Positions 10,901 to 21,560 of a DNA stretch of 64,000 bases are shown here, one piece after another. The notes beneath the pieces were generated by a model. It was not told the origin of the DNA and ran no database searches. It saw only the letters and a list, made by a program, of their open reading frames with translations. The DNA comes from Nageia nagi (Eukaryota; Pinophyta). The position numbers and the translations under genes were made by a program. Where the stretch lies: assembly GCA_050084985.1 (NCBI GenBank), contig JBITNC010000001.1, positions 171,554,001-171,618,000 of the forward strand. The letters are read 5' to 3'. Every line of letters starts with the position of its first letter. The first letter of the stretch is position 1.

Positions 10901-12618
10901 ATGGCAAAGATCAATTCTAAGCTAAGCAAATCCAAGAAGCTGCAATTAGCCAAATTGACTGAGCGCAATCAGATAGAGTTCATGAAAGAAAACCCCAAAG
11001 ATCCCTTGAAGCAAGCCAAATTCAAAAATAATTTTACCAACGTCCGGGATACCAATTGGTCTACCACTAACCCAATTCGGACACTCCAAGCTATTGGGGA
11101 GTTAGACAAATTCCAAATCCTTAAAGAAGTAGTATGCACGTCTGGGTTGGCAACTGCTAACTTAATCCCTTTTGTTGTACCTTTTCCAAAACTCTGCTAC
11201 GAAGTAGGCAGACATGCCAACTTCAAATATCGAGCCCTCTATGACACCAATGAAAATAAGATCCTAGATTTCTCTCCTTCGGGGATTGAGGCCTTTAAGT
11301 GGAGTAGTGAAGGGGTCGTGTATATGGAGAGAGATTCTTTGGAATATTATGAGAAGTCTCCACAAGCTGCAAGTCTTATTAGAAACTAGATCGAAGAGGA
11401 AAGCAAAGGATTCACAGGAAACAAATTGTTAAATGCAAAAAGGCAAAACTTCTACCTCACGGTGTCTAGGATCATTAGCATGTTATCTAGGGCCACTGGC
11501 AAAGAAGACGACTTCAAGTTTCGGAGGTAGTTTACCGGATTCATTGTTGTGATCAGGAACCAGCAGAGAATAAGGTGGAGCAAGGTGATTAGTGACTCCC
11601 TCTTATTCCAATTAGCTCACACTGGCTCCTCAAGAATATTCTGTATGAATTCCTATCTAGTCTTCCTTCTCATCCATGGCAAAAATAGAAAATCAGCCCA
11701 TGCAGACATTGAGATCTTTAACAGTCCAGAGAAGCCTATATGGAGAGCTTACCCCAAGTGGTGGTTAAAGTCCAGATGGGACTATTATGTCATGAAAAAT
11801 GATGGGTGGGAGTTCAGAATCTATAAAGAAATCAAGGGGAGGCAAATGGTGAAAAAGATCTCCGATTCAGCTGTTGAGGCCATTCGAGGGCATGCTGACT
11901 ATTTTCTAAAAGACCCCGCACATACCTACATTTGGGTCTATGGCTCCGAAGTCAAACCTTATCTTTTGCCTCGATATGCCAACAACCGCCTCATCCTTAT
12001 GGAGTTCTATAGGCAATTGTTGTCTTTATAGGAAAATGTATGGAAGAAGAAAAATGCTACAACCGATCTCCCCATTTCAATCGGGGATCACACTTGCTCA
12101 ACTTGGCAAGAGGCTAAGGAGATGGACAAAGAATTATCCTACAACCACTTCATTGAGGAGGAGGCAACCTCCCACTATGATCCTGAAGGAAGAATTCAGT
12201 GCTTCTATAAGCGGGCGTTCAAGAACCCTATGAACTATGAGAATTGACCTCTTGGAGACAAAGAAAGATATAGGAACAAGAGGGAAGAGAAGCAGATTCA
12301 AAAGGTCCATTAGATCTTAATTGTTGAGGGACGTATTGATAGAAGGATTCAGAACCTAAACGATCCCCGGGACATCTCAACCGACAAATCTACCTCCTCG
12401 TCAAGAGTGAGAAGACACCAAGGAAGAACAAAAGAGCACACCACTTTGGGTGGGGCTGAGTCCAGGATTCACACTGTGGTCAAGGAAATTACCAAGGATG
12501 TTGCCATCATGAAAGAAACTAGGTACCTAGATTTCCCTCTCCAACAACTTGAAGATGCCATACTGAAGGACGTCCCCATGATTGATAGAATTGAAGGATT
12601 CCATAAACCTAGATTTCT
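10901..12618 (+). pseudogene. ORF-X copy 2, best-preserved copy of the unnamed transposon protein
   Basis: The ATG at 10901 gives a basic start (MAKINSKLSKSKKLQLAKL). The frame runs to a stop at 11387, with IPFVVPFPKLCYEVGRHANF and NENKILDFSPSGIEAFKW. It then continues past the stop and another at about 11530 through FCMNSYLVFLLIHGKN, AYPKWW, MKNDGWEFRIYKEIKG and YIWVYGSEVKPYLLPRYANN. A stop at about 12031 is followed by a frame with DPEGRIQCFYKRAFKNP, a charged stretch and LEDAILKDVPMIDRIEG (12540-12600). The remainder is cut off by the Copia-type LTR at 12619. Conserved block order with four other loci shows a real protein family of at least 560 residues. No known domain or catalytic residues are recognised. 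It could be an extra ORF of large gypsy elements. Confidence 0.7.
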
Positions 12619-13061
12619 TGCATTTTCTCCAACAAATCTAACTAAGAACAAATCATTCACACAAATAAGAACACACAATGTATAGTAGTTCTTCTAACTC
12701 TTGGGAGTACTTCCACTTTGAACCATCTCTTCTATTACTTCTCATAAGAGAACTCTCCTACAAATTTTCAAAAATTCTTCTACAAGAATTCTTCTACAAA
12801 GCTCTTACAAGAGCATTCCTATAACGCTACACAACTAGCATTTTCATGCTCCTACAAGTTACATAATGAAAAGGGTACCTCTTTATTTATAAGAAGAAAC
12901 TCACCCTTTAACCTTCTTTTTACCCAAGGGTAAAGTTAAAGATGTTTCTATATTTATTCATCTTTCTATATTATTCTCTTAATGTTTTAAGGTATCTTTA
13001 GATACTTTAAGCATTAAGTGAATTTACATTAAAGAGAAATATTACATTACAATTTCCAACA
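12619..13061 (-). repeat. Copia-type 3' LTR, minus strand
   Basis: The minus strand starts TGTTGGAAATTGTAATG at 13061, a common Copia LTR opening. It is immediately preceded by AAGGGAGAG (plus 13062-13070), the usual position and form of a polypurine tract. A TATA-like TTATAAATAAAGAGG lies near 12880-12895 on the same strand. The left end is inferred from TGCATTTTCTCC at 12619 and is less certain. No primer-binding site lies to the left, as expected for a 3' LTR. The internal region to the right is not recognisable beyond about 13250. The LTR interrupts ORF-X copy 2. Confidence 0.6.
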
Positions 13062-13070
13062 CTCTCCCTT
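13062..13070 (-). other. Polypurine tract of Copia element
   Basis: AAGGGAGAG on the minus strand abuts the TGTTGG start of the LTR. Such tracts prime plus-strand DNA synthesis. Confidence 0.55.
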
Positions 13071-13331
13071 AATGCAATATTGGGTAGAGAGTCAATTAGA
13101 CAGAGAAAGAGTAAGAGAGAGTTCTCCTCCATAGAGATGCAAGTGGAGTTGAGAACTTTTGACATCTTTGAGAAAGTAATAGAATATATATGATTCTACA
13201 ATGGCTCAACAACTTCACCATTTTAACAAATTGTTTTACAATACAATCATTAACCAAAAAATGGTTTCTTTGTACAAGAGCAATTGTTCAACATGTTGAT
13301 ATGATGAGCTTGAATTATATTTCCAAAATCT

Positions 13332-14178
13332 AGGTGCATCAAAAATAATGAGTGCTTTTCACCCCTTGGAAAACATGCGCCTGGGCCCAAGATGCAAGAT
13401 TTCATACTTAGACAAAGATCCTGGGTCCCAAAGATGCATGTCCAAGAGGCTGGCGCACCAAAATGGATGGGTGCTTTTTCATCCCTTGAAAAATATGCAC
13501 ACAACTTTCATGTTGCGTTAAATGGTGCAAATCAAGTAAAACTCTAAGAAAAATGATTCAAAAATGTCTCTTAGAATGACGCGCACCAATTTCAATTGCT
13601 GCTTCCCTTTAATGCATGCAAAACTTAACACATAATGGAGCAATTTGACCAAAATGTATACATAATGAAGTTGACCCCCTTTTTATAGCCTGTGCGCTCA
13701 TATGGGCAGGTGTCACATGCTAACAGGTGCAAATGAAGGTCCAATGCATGGTGAAACACTTGTTTGGCTCATAATGAATGTTCCAGAATTTTGACACTTA
13801 ACCAATATTCATGCACCTGAAGGGTAGGCGCACCATTTTGGGTGAGTGCTTTTTCACTCCCCAAAAACCATGCACTCAAGCTTTTTCCCATAAAAAATGC
13901 TAAGTGTTAGAAATACTTCATTCCCTTGGACGCACCTTTTCAAGAGGGTGCTTTTTCACTATGTGAAAACCATGCGCCCAAGTCCAAAACTTCTCAAAAA
14001 TAACCAGAATGATATGCAATGAGGAGAATGCCATGTTTTGACAATGAGAAGCAAACTAGACATGAAAAATGCAGATTTAAAACATGAAAATGAAAGAGTT
14101 AACCATGATGAGTGCAATGTAACATTGGGCACACCATTTTTGGTGAGTGCAAAAGCACTCACTCAAAATCATGAGCCT
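13332..14178. repeat. Array of inverted-ended repeats (GGCGCACC / TGCGCC family)
   Basis: Units at 13332-13383, 13452-13500, 13827-13875, 13929-13979 and 14127-14178. Typical form: GGCGCACCATTTTGGGTG, then AGTGCTTTTTCACT, then CCAAAAACCATGCGCCCAAG. Arms are near reverse complements, and the centre is a second small hairpin. In the last unit GTGAGTGC-AAAA-GCACTCAC (around 14142-14162) is a perfect 8-bp stem with a four-base loop. Spacers are AT-rich and unrelated. The array lies on the downstream side of the minus-strand LTR at 14907. Confidence 0.75.
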
Positions 14179-14309
14179 AAGAGGAAAAGTGGCTTTTGGG
14201 ACTTGTTCAACAAAATTATGCAATTTTATCACTTTTCTTCTTGTTTTCGTTTGAGACTCATGCATATGACTTTAAAAATTTTCATACCTTGCTTTTCAGT
14301 TGCATGAGG

Positions 14310-14907
14310 GTCCTCGAAAATGCAAAATTTTTGGGGGTGTTGTGTAGGCACGACACCAAGATGTCTCCCAAGGCTGGTGCAAGTCTCAAGATGGCTCTCC
14401 TAGCACTAGGTCTGGAAGGCTCTCCAAGTTTGACGCAATCTCTCCAAGTGCGTGTAAGTGCGAATAGGCCACTTCTAGGCTAAGGAGCAGCTCTAATCCT
14501 TGTAAAGAAGAGAGGGGAGCAGGCCCAACTCCAAGATGATCCAAGGTCGAATGCAAACTGATGATGTCTCCTTGTGATCACAATCCTTGCTTATATAGAT
14601 GTCCAAAATTGCAATAAATGTCTCCCAAAGGCAGCCAACTAGGAGAGGAGAAATAATAAAACATAGAGTGGCTCCTAAGTCTCCCAAGATGGCCGACTAC
14701 GCATGGGAGCATAACCTCTTAAAATGGCCCTTTTATTTGGCTCTAGCAAATACATAATTTGCTCTTATTGAGCACTGCCCTTTGAGGCACAAATATAAAT
14801 ATGAAAGTAAATAATTTGACAAATAAAAGACTCTTAATCTTAATACTAAAAGTCAAAGTGAATAAATGAGGGGTGACGTCTAGATGTCCCAAATTGGGGA
14901 CATTACA
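14310..14907 (-). repeat. LTR of the TGTAATGTCC family, minus strand
   Basis: The minus strand begins TGTAATGTCCCCAATTTGGG at 14907. It contains TATA-like TCTATATAAGC near 14597 and then GAGCTGCTCCTTAGCC-AGAAGTGGC near 14490, which matches 23996-24022 in the plus-strand LTR at 23415. Both have a series of -GGGAG-CTTG-GCC- phrases downstream. The 3' end near 14310 is approximate. This LTR sits in what appears to be an OSCA intron. Confidence 0.6.
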
Positions 14908-15467
14908 AAATTCTATTGAGTTCAGGCATGAGTATCAGAACACCAATATTCAGGGACCCAAATCCTAAAGCATCAATGTTCAGGATTTCCTAGAGATGTT
15001 TCAAACATTATCAATGGTATATGTGTTTATGCTCCCAACATCTATAAGGAATATTAAGTATATACTTCTGCATTGATTATTTATTCGGCCTGTAGAATTC
15101 TTTTTTCCTATCATCCTAGGTTTGGAATGATCCTTTTCAGCATGTTTTTGGACTCTCTTTCAGACAGTATTTTATTTGCGCCTTCTACTTTTCAATTACC
15201 AACATAACAACAAAAATGTAAAAGAAAATATAACTATGTTATGAAATATGATATCAAATATTTTATTTTGAGGAGGAACTATTTGTTATGGAGATTATAC
15301 TGTCAACAATTCAATAATGAGAAGGACAAGTACTAACAACTCAGGAATATAGTGAACTCAGTTTAATAGCAACCAAAGCATCATGAAAAGAGGATTGCAA
15401 GAGAGACATTTTTTTCAGAAAAACACAAATATAATTAGATAATGTAATTTTGAAAATATGCACTCAC

Positions 15468-15781
15468 CCAACAATGTAGATTCTCAGGTAGACAACAGAG
15501 TCGAGACCTGCATGCTCAATAAGCTCAGAATCAGGCATTTTCAGAGCCTCTGGAATCCAGTTTAGAAATTTGAGATATGTTCTCAAATCTAAATTTATAA
15601 ATCTCCCTCCTGATGTCCCCACATGTCTTGGGCTGTCCCTCAATCCTTTCAGATACCATTTTGGGAAGTAAATCCTATCATTTATAGGCTGTAATCTAAG
15701 AAATGCAAATGCCAACAAGAATATGAAGGCACTGAGAATGTTTATTCCTGCAGCAAATCCAATATCCTCCAGTGTTGCCAT
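15468..15781 (-). CDS. First coding exon of an OSCA/CSC1-type hyperosmolality-gated calcium-permeable channel
   Basis: The translation from the ATG at 15781 begins MATLEDIGFAAGINILSAF, then a hydrophobic segment (residues about 10-27), INDRIYFPKWYLKGLR, a loop with GGRFINLDLRTYLKFLNWIP, and ELIEHAGLDSVVYLR. This is the conserved N-terminal exon of plant OSCA/CSC1 (DUF221/RSN1 family) channels, multi-pass membrane proteins opened by osmotic or mechanical stress. The exon ends at a good donor, GG|GTGAGT (15461-15467). An in-frame ATG nine bases upstream (15790) is less likely, because family members start at MATL and a possible acceptor TTGCAG ends at 15785. No stop or frameshift occurs. Further exons are not found in the 15.4 kb to the left, so the next intron is very long, or the exon is a stray copy. 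Confidence 0.85.
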
Positions 15782-16560
15782 CAACTGCAATTATAATGAC
15801 CCCTGAAACATCAACAATGCTATTACAGTACTGTTTTTTTTTCCAAAAAAAAAAGCAAAATATAGGGAAACTATATTAAAATTTAAAACAAAATTTACAC
15901 AAGCATCCTCCACCAAGCAACCCACTTTTATAAGGAACAGGCTTTATAAAAAATAACAAATAGGATTGTCACCAGGAAGAACAATAAAAGACAATTCATC
16001 TTCACATAGAAAAGAATACTAGCAAAATGAAACTGTCCATTGAAAGCACAGATGGACTAAAATCCTGTCAAGTAAGATTCTTATGTAAAAAGCAAGTGTA
16101 TGTATACAATTACAAAGGAGTGTACTTAATATGAAACAAAAAGGCAAGCAATAAGTTCAGTAAAGGAACCAAAAAAGATATCAAGAATAATTAGAACAAA
16201 CAGATGTGTAAATAAATGGAGAAGGCTGATCTTCTACACTTTAAAAAAAGCCAAGAGGAAAAAGCGTCTAATTTTCAAAGGAAACCAATACAACTCTTGC
16301 ATGATACAGGAGTAGAACTGAAAAAGAAACAAATATAAGGATTCAAATTCTTTATTCCGTAAACCAACAAATCTGCAAGATATTAAAGTTTACTACAATA
16401 ATCCTTCAGTGAAAAATGTGGAAATTCAATTTCAGACTTGAAAACAGGTCTGCAGAAGTACATGGATCAATAGCTATTACACACAACCCAAATATCCATC
16501 ATTGGTTGTACTTAATAACCACCCAACCCAAATCCACAACTTCCCTAGAAGAATACAGTT
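15782..16560. other. Upstream of the OSCA exon: probable 5' UTR intron and flank
   Basis: On the minus strand ATTATAATTGCAG lies directly before the coding exon and looks like an intron acceptor, which would put a 5' UTR intron here. A T-run/A-run (about 15834-15852) beside GCAAAATATAGGGAAACTAT may be the tail of an old retroposon. Nothing else is recognised. Confidence 0.35.
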
Positions 16561-16580
16561 AGAAGAACTTTTGATTAGCT

Positions 16581-17066
16581 TTGGGCTTCCTTCAAGTCTC
16601 TAAGCATGGCAGGTTAGTTTGCCTGAAGTCAATAACATTAGAGGAAAAGAGGGGAAAATTAGCAAGATACTTTATTAGCTCGAGATGGTACAACGATGAG
16701 AAGTGTGGTTGTTACTTGGTTGCTGCATGTTCTAACACTCCTAAGGACTTCGCTTGTACCTATCTGATTTTGTGTGCAACCTTATCATCTCTTACCTATC
16801 CAATTAAGGGCAATGAGATTTTCCCTATTAGTATTGTACATAATGTTAGCAAGAGTGCACATGGGGCCAACCATCCAAGGGCAGTTCTACCACAATCTTT
16901 TCCTCTTTATCAAAAAAGGAGAAAGAATAATATTCATGCCCTACTACTACAAATTTGGTCATGGAAGCACATTGTCGTCCTTCATCCACTTCTTCCTCTC
17001 TCGATAGATGACATCGAGTGGGCTCCTCCTAACTTCAAAAAGGAAGCCCAAAGCATAGAGCATTAG
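16581..17066 (+). other. Open frame of 161 codons, not recognised
   Basis: The frame starts MGFLQVSKHGRLVCLKS and ends NFKKEAQSIEH. It has two mildly hydrophobic stretches (about residues 65-90 and 130-145) but no motif I know. An overlapping frame (16774-17007) is also open, so chance openness is possible. Its position just upstream of a 40-bp tandem array and a decayed coding-like stretch on the same strand suggests one old non-autonomous retrotransposon. A working gene is unlikely. Confidence 0.25.
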
Positions 17067-17186
17067 AGAGAATTATCTTAAAGGCACGGGATGAGGTGTT
17101 TTTGATGCCTCAAAGAGAGTGAAGACTTGAAAGGTGGAAAAGTGTCAAGATCCAAGCCAAGACCACTTTTGAAGAGCAAGGGAGAA

Positions 17187-17345
17187 AATTCGCATCATTC
17201 TGGGTCTTACAAGGATCAAGAAGCAAATTCGCACCATTCTAAGGTCTTACAAGACAAAAATGACATATTTGCACCTCAAAAGGGTTTTACAGGACAAAAG
17301 GGAGAAATTCACACCATTTGAGGGTTTTAAGATCTTAAGATTATT
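17187..17345 (+). repeat. 40-bp tandem repeat, four units
   Basis: AATTCGCACCATTCTAAGG followed by TCTTACAAGACAAAA recurs at 17187, 17226, 17266 and 17306 (spacing 39, 40, 40). Looser relatives appear to about 17660 (AATTCACATC near 17570, and TCGCATGTTTTGG near 17670). A unit length not divisible by three makes a coding role unlikely, although a short frame runs through it. Confidence 0.75.
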
Positions 17346-17679
17346 TAGGTGCAACAAGCACGCTTAATCGCACATCTTTAGGGTCTAAAAAAAGTAAGAT
17401 TTGGTTTTGGTGTGCAATTGAAAATGTAAAATCAGAGTGAGATGAAAATTGAGCTCGAGTGAATCAATTCTAATATGTTTAAAAGCTCAAGGAATGATAT
17501 AGCATCATTTCAAAGTCTTAAAGAGGGCCAAGGACTAGTTCACACCTCAAGGAAGTCTTAAAAAATCAAATTCACATCTTTTGGTTGTCTTACAAGGCAA
17601 ATCACGCCTAGCCGCATGTTTTTGGGTCTTAAAACTTCAAAAAATTTAAAGGTGCGAATAAGGAGAAAGTCGCATGTTT

Positions 17680-18290
17680 TGGTGATCCAACCTTGATTCC
17701 TTCTATTGGAGAGAAGTATCTTGAAGATTCTTCTTCTATGTTTGAGGAGAGCATGTTATTAAATTCTTCCTTGAATGATATGGATATTGATATGCTCGAT
17801 TCTTCTATTGATCATTTGAAGACTATAAAAATTGATGATTGTACATGTGTTGAAGGGGATTCTTAGATGATTCCTCTTATGTAGAGAAGGATGCTCCTTT
17901 TGGCACTTTTATGAGTAAGAAGGGACTCTCTCATTGGCACTTTCTATGTATCTCTCCTAATAATGAAAGGCTTGTTAGTATTTATCTTGCTCGAAGTGTT
18001 CTTATTAATAAGCATGTAGATCATATTCAAAACCACTATTCTTCCTAGTTTTTGATGACTACTTCCATTGCATTTGTAAAATTTGGAGGTTCATTAAATA
18101 CAACTTGTGAAGACAATTTGGAGGTTCATTGATTACAACTTGTGAGGACAATTATCATATTGATTATGGTTCTCCTCAATAACTTTGTGGCTACACTTTT
18201 TCATTTGACCTTGGTAAAACTAGTAAGATTACTTTGGAGTTCTTTGACATTATCAAGAGGTAAATATTTGATGTAATGCCATCTGCTTAA
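17680..18290 (+). pseudogene. Decayed coding-like region, not recognised
   Basis: Fragments of one frame can be followed: IPSIGEKYLEDSSSMFEES, then DMDIDMLDSSIDHLKTIKID, then (after stops) LSHWHFLCISPNNERLVSIY and LARSVLINKHVDHI. A 37-bp segment (18080-18116) is repeated at 18117-18153, breaking the frame. Codon-like periodicity and acidic composition suggest former coding sequence, perhaps a non-autonomous retrotransposon ORF. I do not recognise the family. Confidence 0.3.
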
Positions 18291-18299
18291 ATCTCAAGC

Positions 18300-18893
18300 A
18301 AATAAGATATCTAATATATACTATTTGATTATTATTATTATTATTATATATATGAGAAATTCTTATATAAGTAGGAACCCTAATGTATTCACATATAAGG
18401 GGTTGCCTCCTTTTATGAAAAATCTTTTTACCTAAAAAGGGTTAAATGGGATATATTAATACCACCAACCCTCTCATCTTCTCATATGGATTGTAATAAA
18501 GAGTTTAATATTTTTATAAGTTAAGAGCACTTTAGAGTTGTGGCCCACCAAATCAAGTGTTAATATATCTCTTTACTATTATTTATTTGCTCTTACCTTA
18601 GGTGTTCATTTTTGGATACCCTATAAAATCCTACTTGGTGGATCCTATAGGCACCAAAGATTGTAGTGAAGAAACAAAAAGCATTTTTAAGTTGGTATAC
18701 TAATTGTGCATAAGCTATACTAAATCTCGAGCAATTCAAAAAACCAATTAACTATTTTTTATTCCATTTTCTCCTTTTTTCAACTGTAATATAGCATAAA
18801 TTTGTTTTTGCACTGTTAGTTGATACTCACAAATAATCATGTTTAACTAACACATACATAACCATCAACATTCCCATAGCAATTTGTTGTGCT
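18300..18893. other. AT-rich stretch, no gene seen
   Basis: Contains a short ATT/TAT run near 18330-18350 and a repeated CTTTTTATG/CCTAAAAAGG neighbourhood. No ORF or LTR boundary is recognised before the TGTTGGGG start at 18894. Confidence 0.4.
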
Positions 18894-19860
18894 TGTTGGG
18901 GTGTTTTTCTTTCCTACCCTGGAGTAGTGAGAAAAATGCCAACACCTCAGGTGAAGGAACGTGACTCCCTCCCGCTATGGGGACTGAGTACCCCAAAGGT
19001 TAGCTTCACAACTTGGTGAGGATAACTTAGGGAATGGCTGAGATGTTTGAAGCTGCCACCAACATGAATATCATGTGTGGATTCAAGGACTCGAATTGTC
19101 TTTGTAGCCAGTCTAGATTGTTTCTGGAAAATGCTAAAGGGAAATAGGGGTGCGAAAATCGCGGAAAAAAGTGTAAAATAAAGAAAATAAAAAAATGAAA
19201 AATTGGTGGAAAGATCATGGGTAGTAGGATGCAACTATAGGCATGCGTACTCACGAGCTTGGGATAAAGTCCTCAAGAGTCGACTTGCTGGGTCTCGACG
19301 TAGGTTCCACGCACCCTCAATCCATTCCACTAGCTAACAACACAACTAGTCTAGTGGAAGGAGCATGAAGTTGTGGCAAGGATGGAATAGGATGAGTGAA
19401 GGTGACACTCAACAATCCGGGTGAAGTTCCTACTATGGCTGAGATGTTTGAAGTTGCCACCAACATGAATATCATGTGTGGATTCAAGGACTCGAATTGT
19501 CTTTGTAGCCAATCTAGTTTTTTCTGGAAAATGTTAAAGGGAAATTAGGGTGCATAAATCGTGAAAAAAAGTGTAAAATAAAGAAAATAAAAAAGTGAAA
19601 AATTGGTGGAAAGACCGTGGGTAGTAGGATGCAACTGTAGGCATGCATACTCATGGGCTTGGGATAAGGTCCTCAAGAGTCGACTTGCTGGGTCTCAACG
19701 TAGGTTCCACACACCCTCAATCCGTTCCACTAGCCAACAACACGACTAGTCTAGTGGAAGAAGTGTGAAGCTATGGCAAGGATGGAATAGGATGGGTGAA
19801 GGTGACACTCAACAATCCGGGTGAAGTTCCTACTATGAGCGACATCAACAAGACATCTTG
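18894..19860 (+). repeat. LTR-like start (TGTTGGGGTGTTTTTC) with an internal 401-bp tandem duplication
   Basis: Begins TGTTGGGGTGTTTTTCTT and matches the minus-strand copy at 6441-6010. The segment 19036-19436 is repeated in tandem as 19437-19837. Both start GGCTGAGATGTTTGAAG and end GGTGAAGTTCCTACTATG, with only scattered substitutions, so the duplication is much younger than the surrounding decay. The 6441 copy has a single unit. The 3' end is not defined. The GGCGCATG repeat array at 21095-21560 follows downstream. Confidence 0.7.
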
Positions 19861-20429
19861 AGGTATCCAAACCTAAGACTGCAAATGACAAAATATCACG
19901 AACCAGATGTTAATCAACCACTTCATAAAATATACAAGCATTCTCTTGTCCATCCCAACTGGAATTTACAAGATGCACCAAGTGATTAAAAATCAACACA
20001 AAGCAGTGATAGAACAAACTAGACAACACTGTCAATCATTCATTCAAATTTGACATTATAGAATGAGAAGCATTTCGTCACAATTACATATACATACACC
20101 ACATTTAACAACTTAGAGAATTTTTGGTCTGGCAAGCAAAAGTTCCTTTCAATTGTTAAAAGTGTCAATCCCCCTTACAAATGAATCAAAATGGGGTATT
20201 AATAGTATTTTGGAGCAACCACTGTGTTGCCCTAACCTTAATTACGAGTTTCAAGAAAATAAGATGCGGTCCAATAATAATACACCAGATGGCATTACAA
20301 GATTTATTCCAACACTTGTGGGAGCAAATCCTCATCCGTCACAAGGCTGTACAAAATTTAATAAGTCTTTGAGATCCAAATTTAAAAATAAAATTGCAAT
20401 AAAATAACATAAAATAAAGCTAATTGTTG
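19861..20429. other. Region without a recognised gene
   Basis: An 84-codon plus-strand frame (20153-20407) has no recognisable motif. On the minus strand this would be the 3' flank of the unrecognised coding-like block at 20430-20890. Confidence 0.3.
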
Positions 20430-20890
20430 TGCCTGCAACATCACGCCTTGATTCTTCGATCTATTCCTGTTGGTCCACCTTCTCTGTCTCTGCTACACAA
20501 TGCCTCTCTTCTAACTCCTTGGCGAGCTTGGTGACATCTTATCCGCTCCACCCCAGTGGATTTGACTTAATCAGTTTTCGTCTTAAAGGTATGAACCTCC
20601 AAGTCTTGCGGGTTCTCTAGGTCTTTGTTCAAGGAAACTCTAGTGACAGAAATTGTATTGTTCACCTTAAACACAAACCTACTCACATAGTGAGTGTCTG
20701 TAGATTTGTCTCTTGCTCTCAGGCTGGGATCCATGTGCAGTGATCTCATTAAGGCTACGATGTCAACGTTGTGCTTCTATCTTGGCAAGGCATCGCCAGT
20801 GGTCATGCCTCTCTTTGTCTTGCCTCCTTGCTTTGGTGCCTCGGGGTTCGGTTCAGCCCTTTTGGTGCACATTATGAGGTGTAGGATAAT
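20430..20890 (-). pseudogene. Small coding-like block, not recognised
   Basis: Visibly more GC-rich than its surroundings. On the minus strand one frame reads about 31 codons from MCTKRAEPNPEAPKQGGKTK to a stop. It then runs from KHNVDIVALM through MRSLHMDPSLRARDKSTD and VNNTISVTRVSLNKDLENPQ to a second stop, followed by a basic tail. Two stops make it non-functional as it stands. It resembles no family I know. It could be an extra ORF inside the LTR-like element starting at 18894, or an unrelated insertion. Confidence 0.3.
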
Positions 20891-21094
20891 TTGAATTTGA
20901 AAAAATGAGCTCCTCAAGATGGTGTTTATAGGCAAATTTTGGTTTCCAAGAAACCCTAGTCAGCTAGGCATGAAAGGAATTGATCTTGGCCATTCAGATG
21001 GCCAACTTCGAGATGTGTTCACGCTCAAAATTCCATGCCTGATTGTTGGAGACCGGACGTGGGGGTTTTGAGGCTCTTCCAGGGTTGGTGCATG

Positions 21095-21560
21095 TCCAGA
21101 AAAGACAAAATTTTGTCTTTCTAGAACATTCACTCAACCTGACGATGCATGCTCTTCGCCCATTGTTTTCCTGTGTTCCCCACTCGTCTGTCTCAACCTT
21201 TTATGCTCAAGATGAAACCTGAACTTGCCTGTTTTGCGTTTTCTAGTGTCCCAACTTGCCGATTTTGCCCAACGAATTGACCCAAAGGCTCCTTCAAGCC
21301 TGGCGCATGATTCCAAAAGATAAGATTTTGTCCTTTTGAAACATGCTCCAAGTTCTCCGGCTGCTCCAGTCTGGGCACATGGTCCAAAAGTCAAGATTTT
21401 GTCTTCCTAAAGCATGTGCTAGGTTGTAGGTAGCCAGATTTGCTTCGTTTTGGTCTTCTGCTCCCGAGATTTAGCCAAATATTCAAATTCACCCTGTCCT
21501 GGTGTCTTCCCAAGCTTGGCGCATGTTCCCAAAAGTCATGAATTTGTAACATGTTTCAAA
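21095..21560. repeat. Second array of GGCGCATG-family inverted-ended repeats
   Basis: Units near 21088-21140, 21302-21349, 21373-21423 and 21518-21553. The first contains a perfect 20-base palindrome, 21101-21120 (AAAGACAAAA followed by its reverse complement). Arms vary together in some units: GGCGCATG with CATGCTCC, and GGCACATG with CATGTGCT. It is the same family as 5547-5998. Confidence 0.8.

Noticed and set aside
18894-19860. SINE or tRNA-derived element at the TGTTGGGG start
   Set aside because: No A/B box promoter or tRNA-like fold could be made out.
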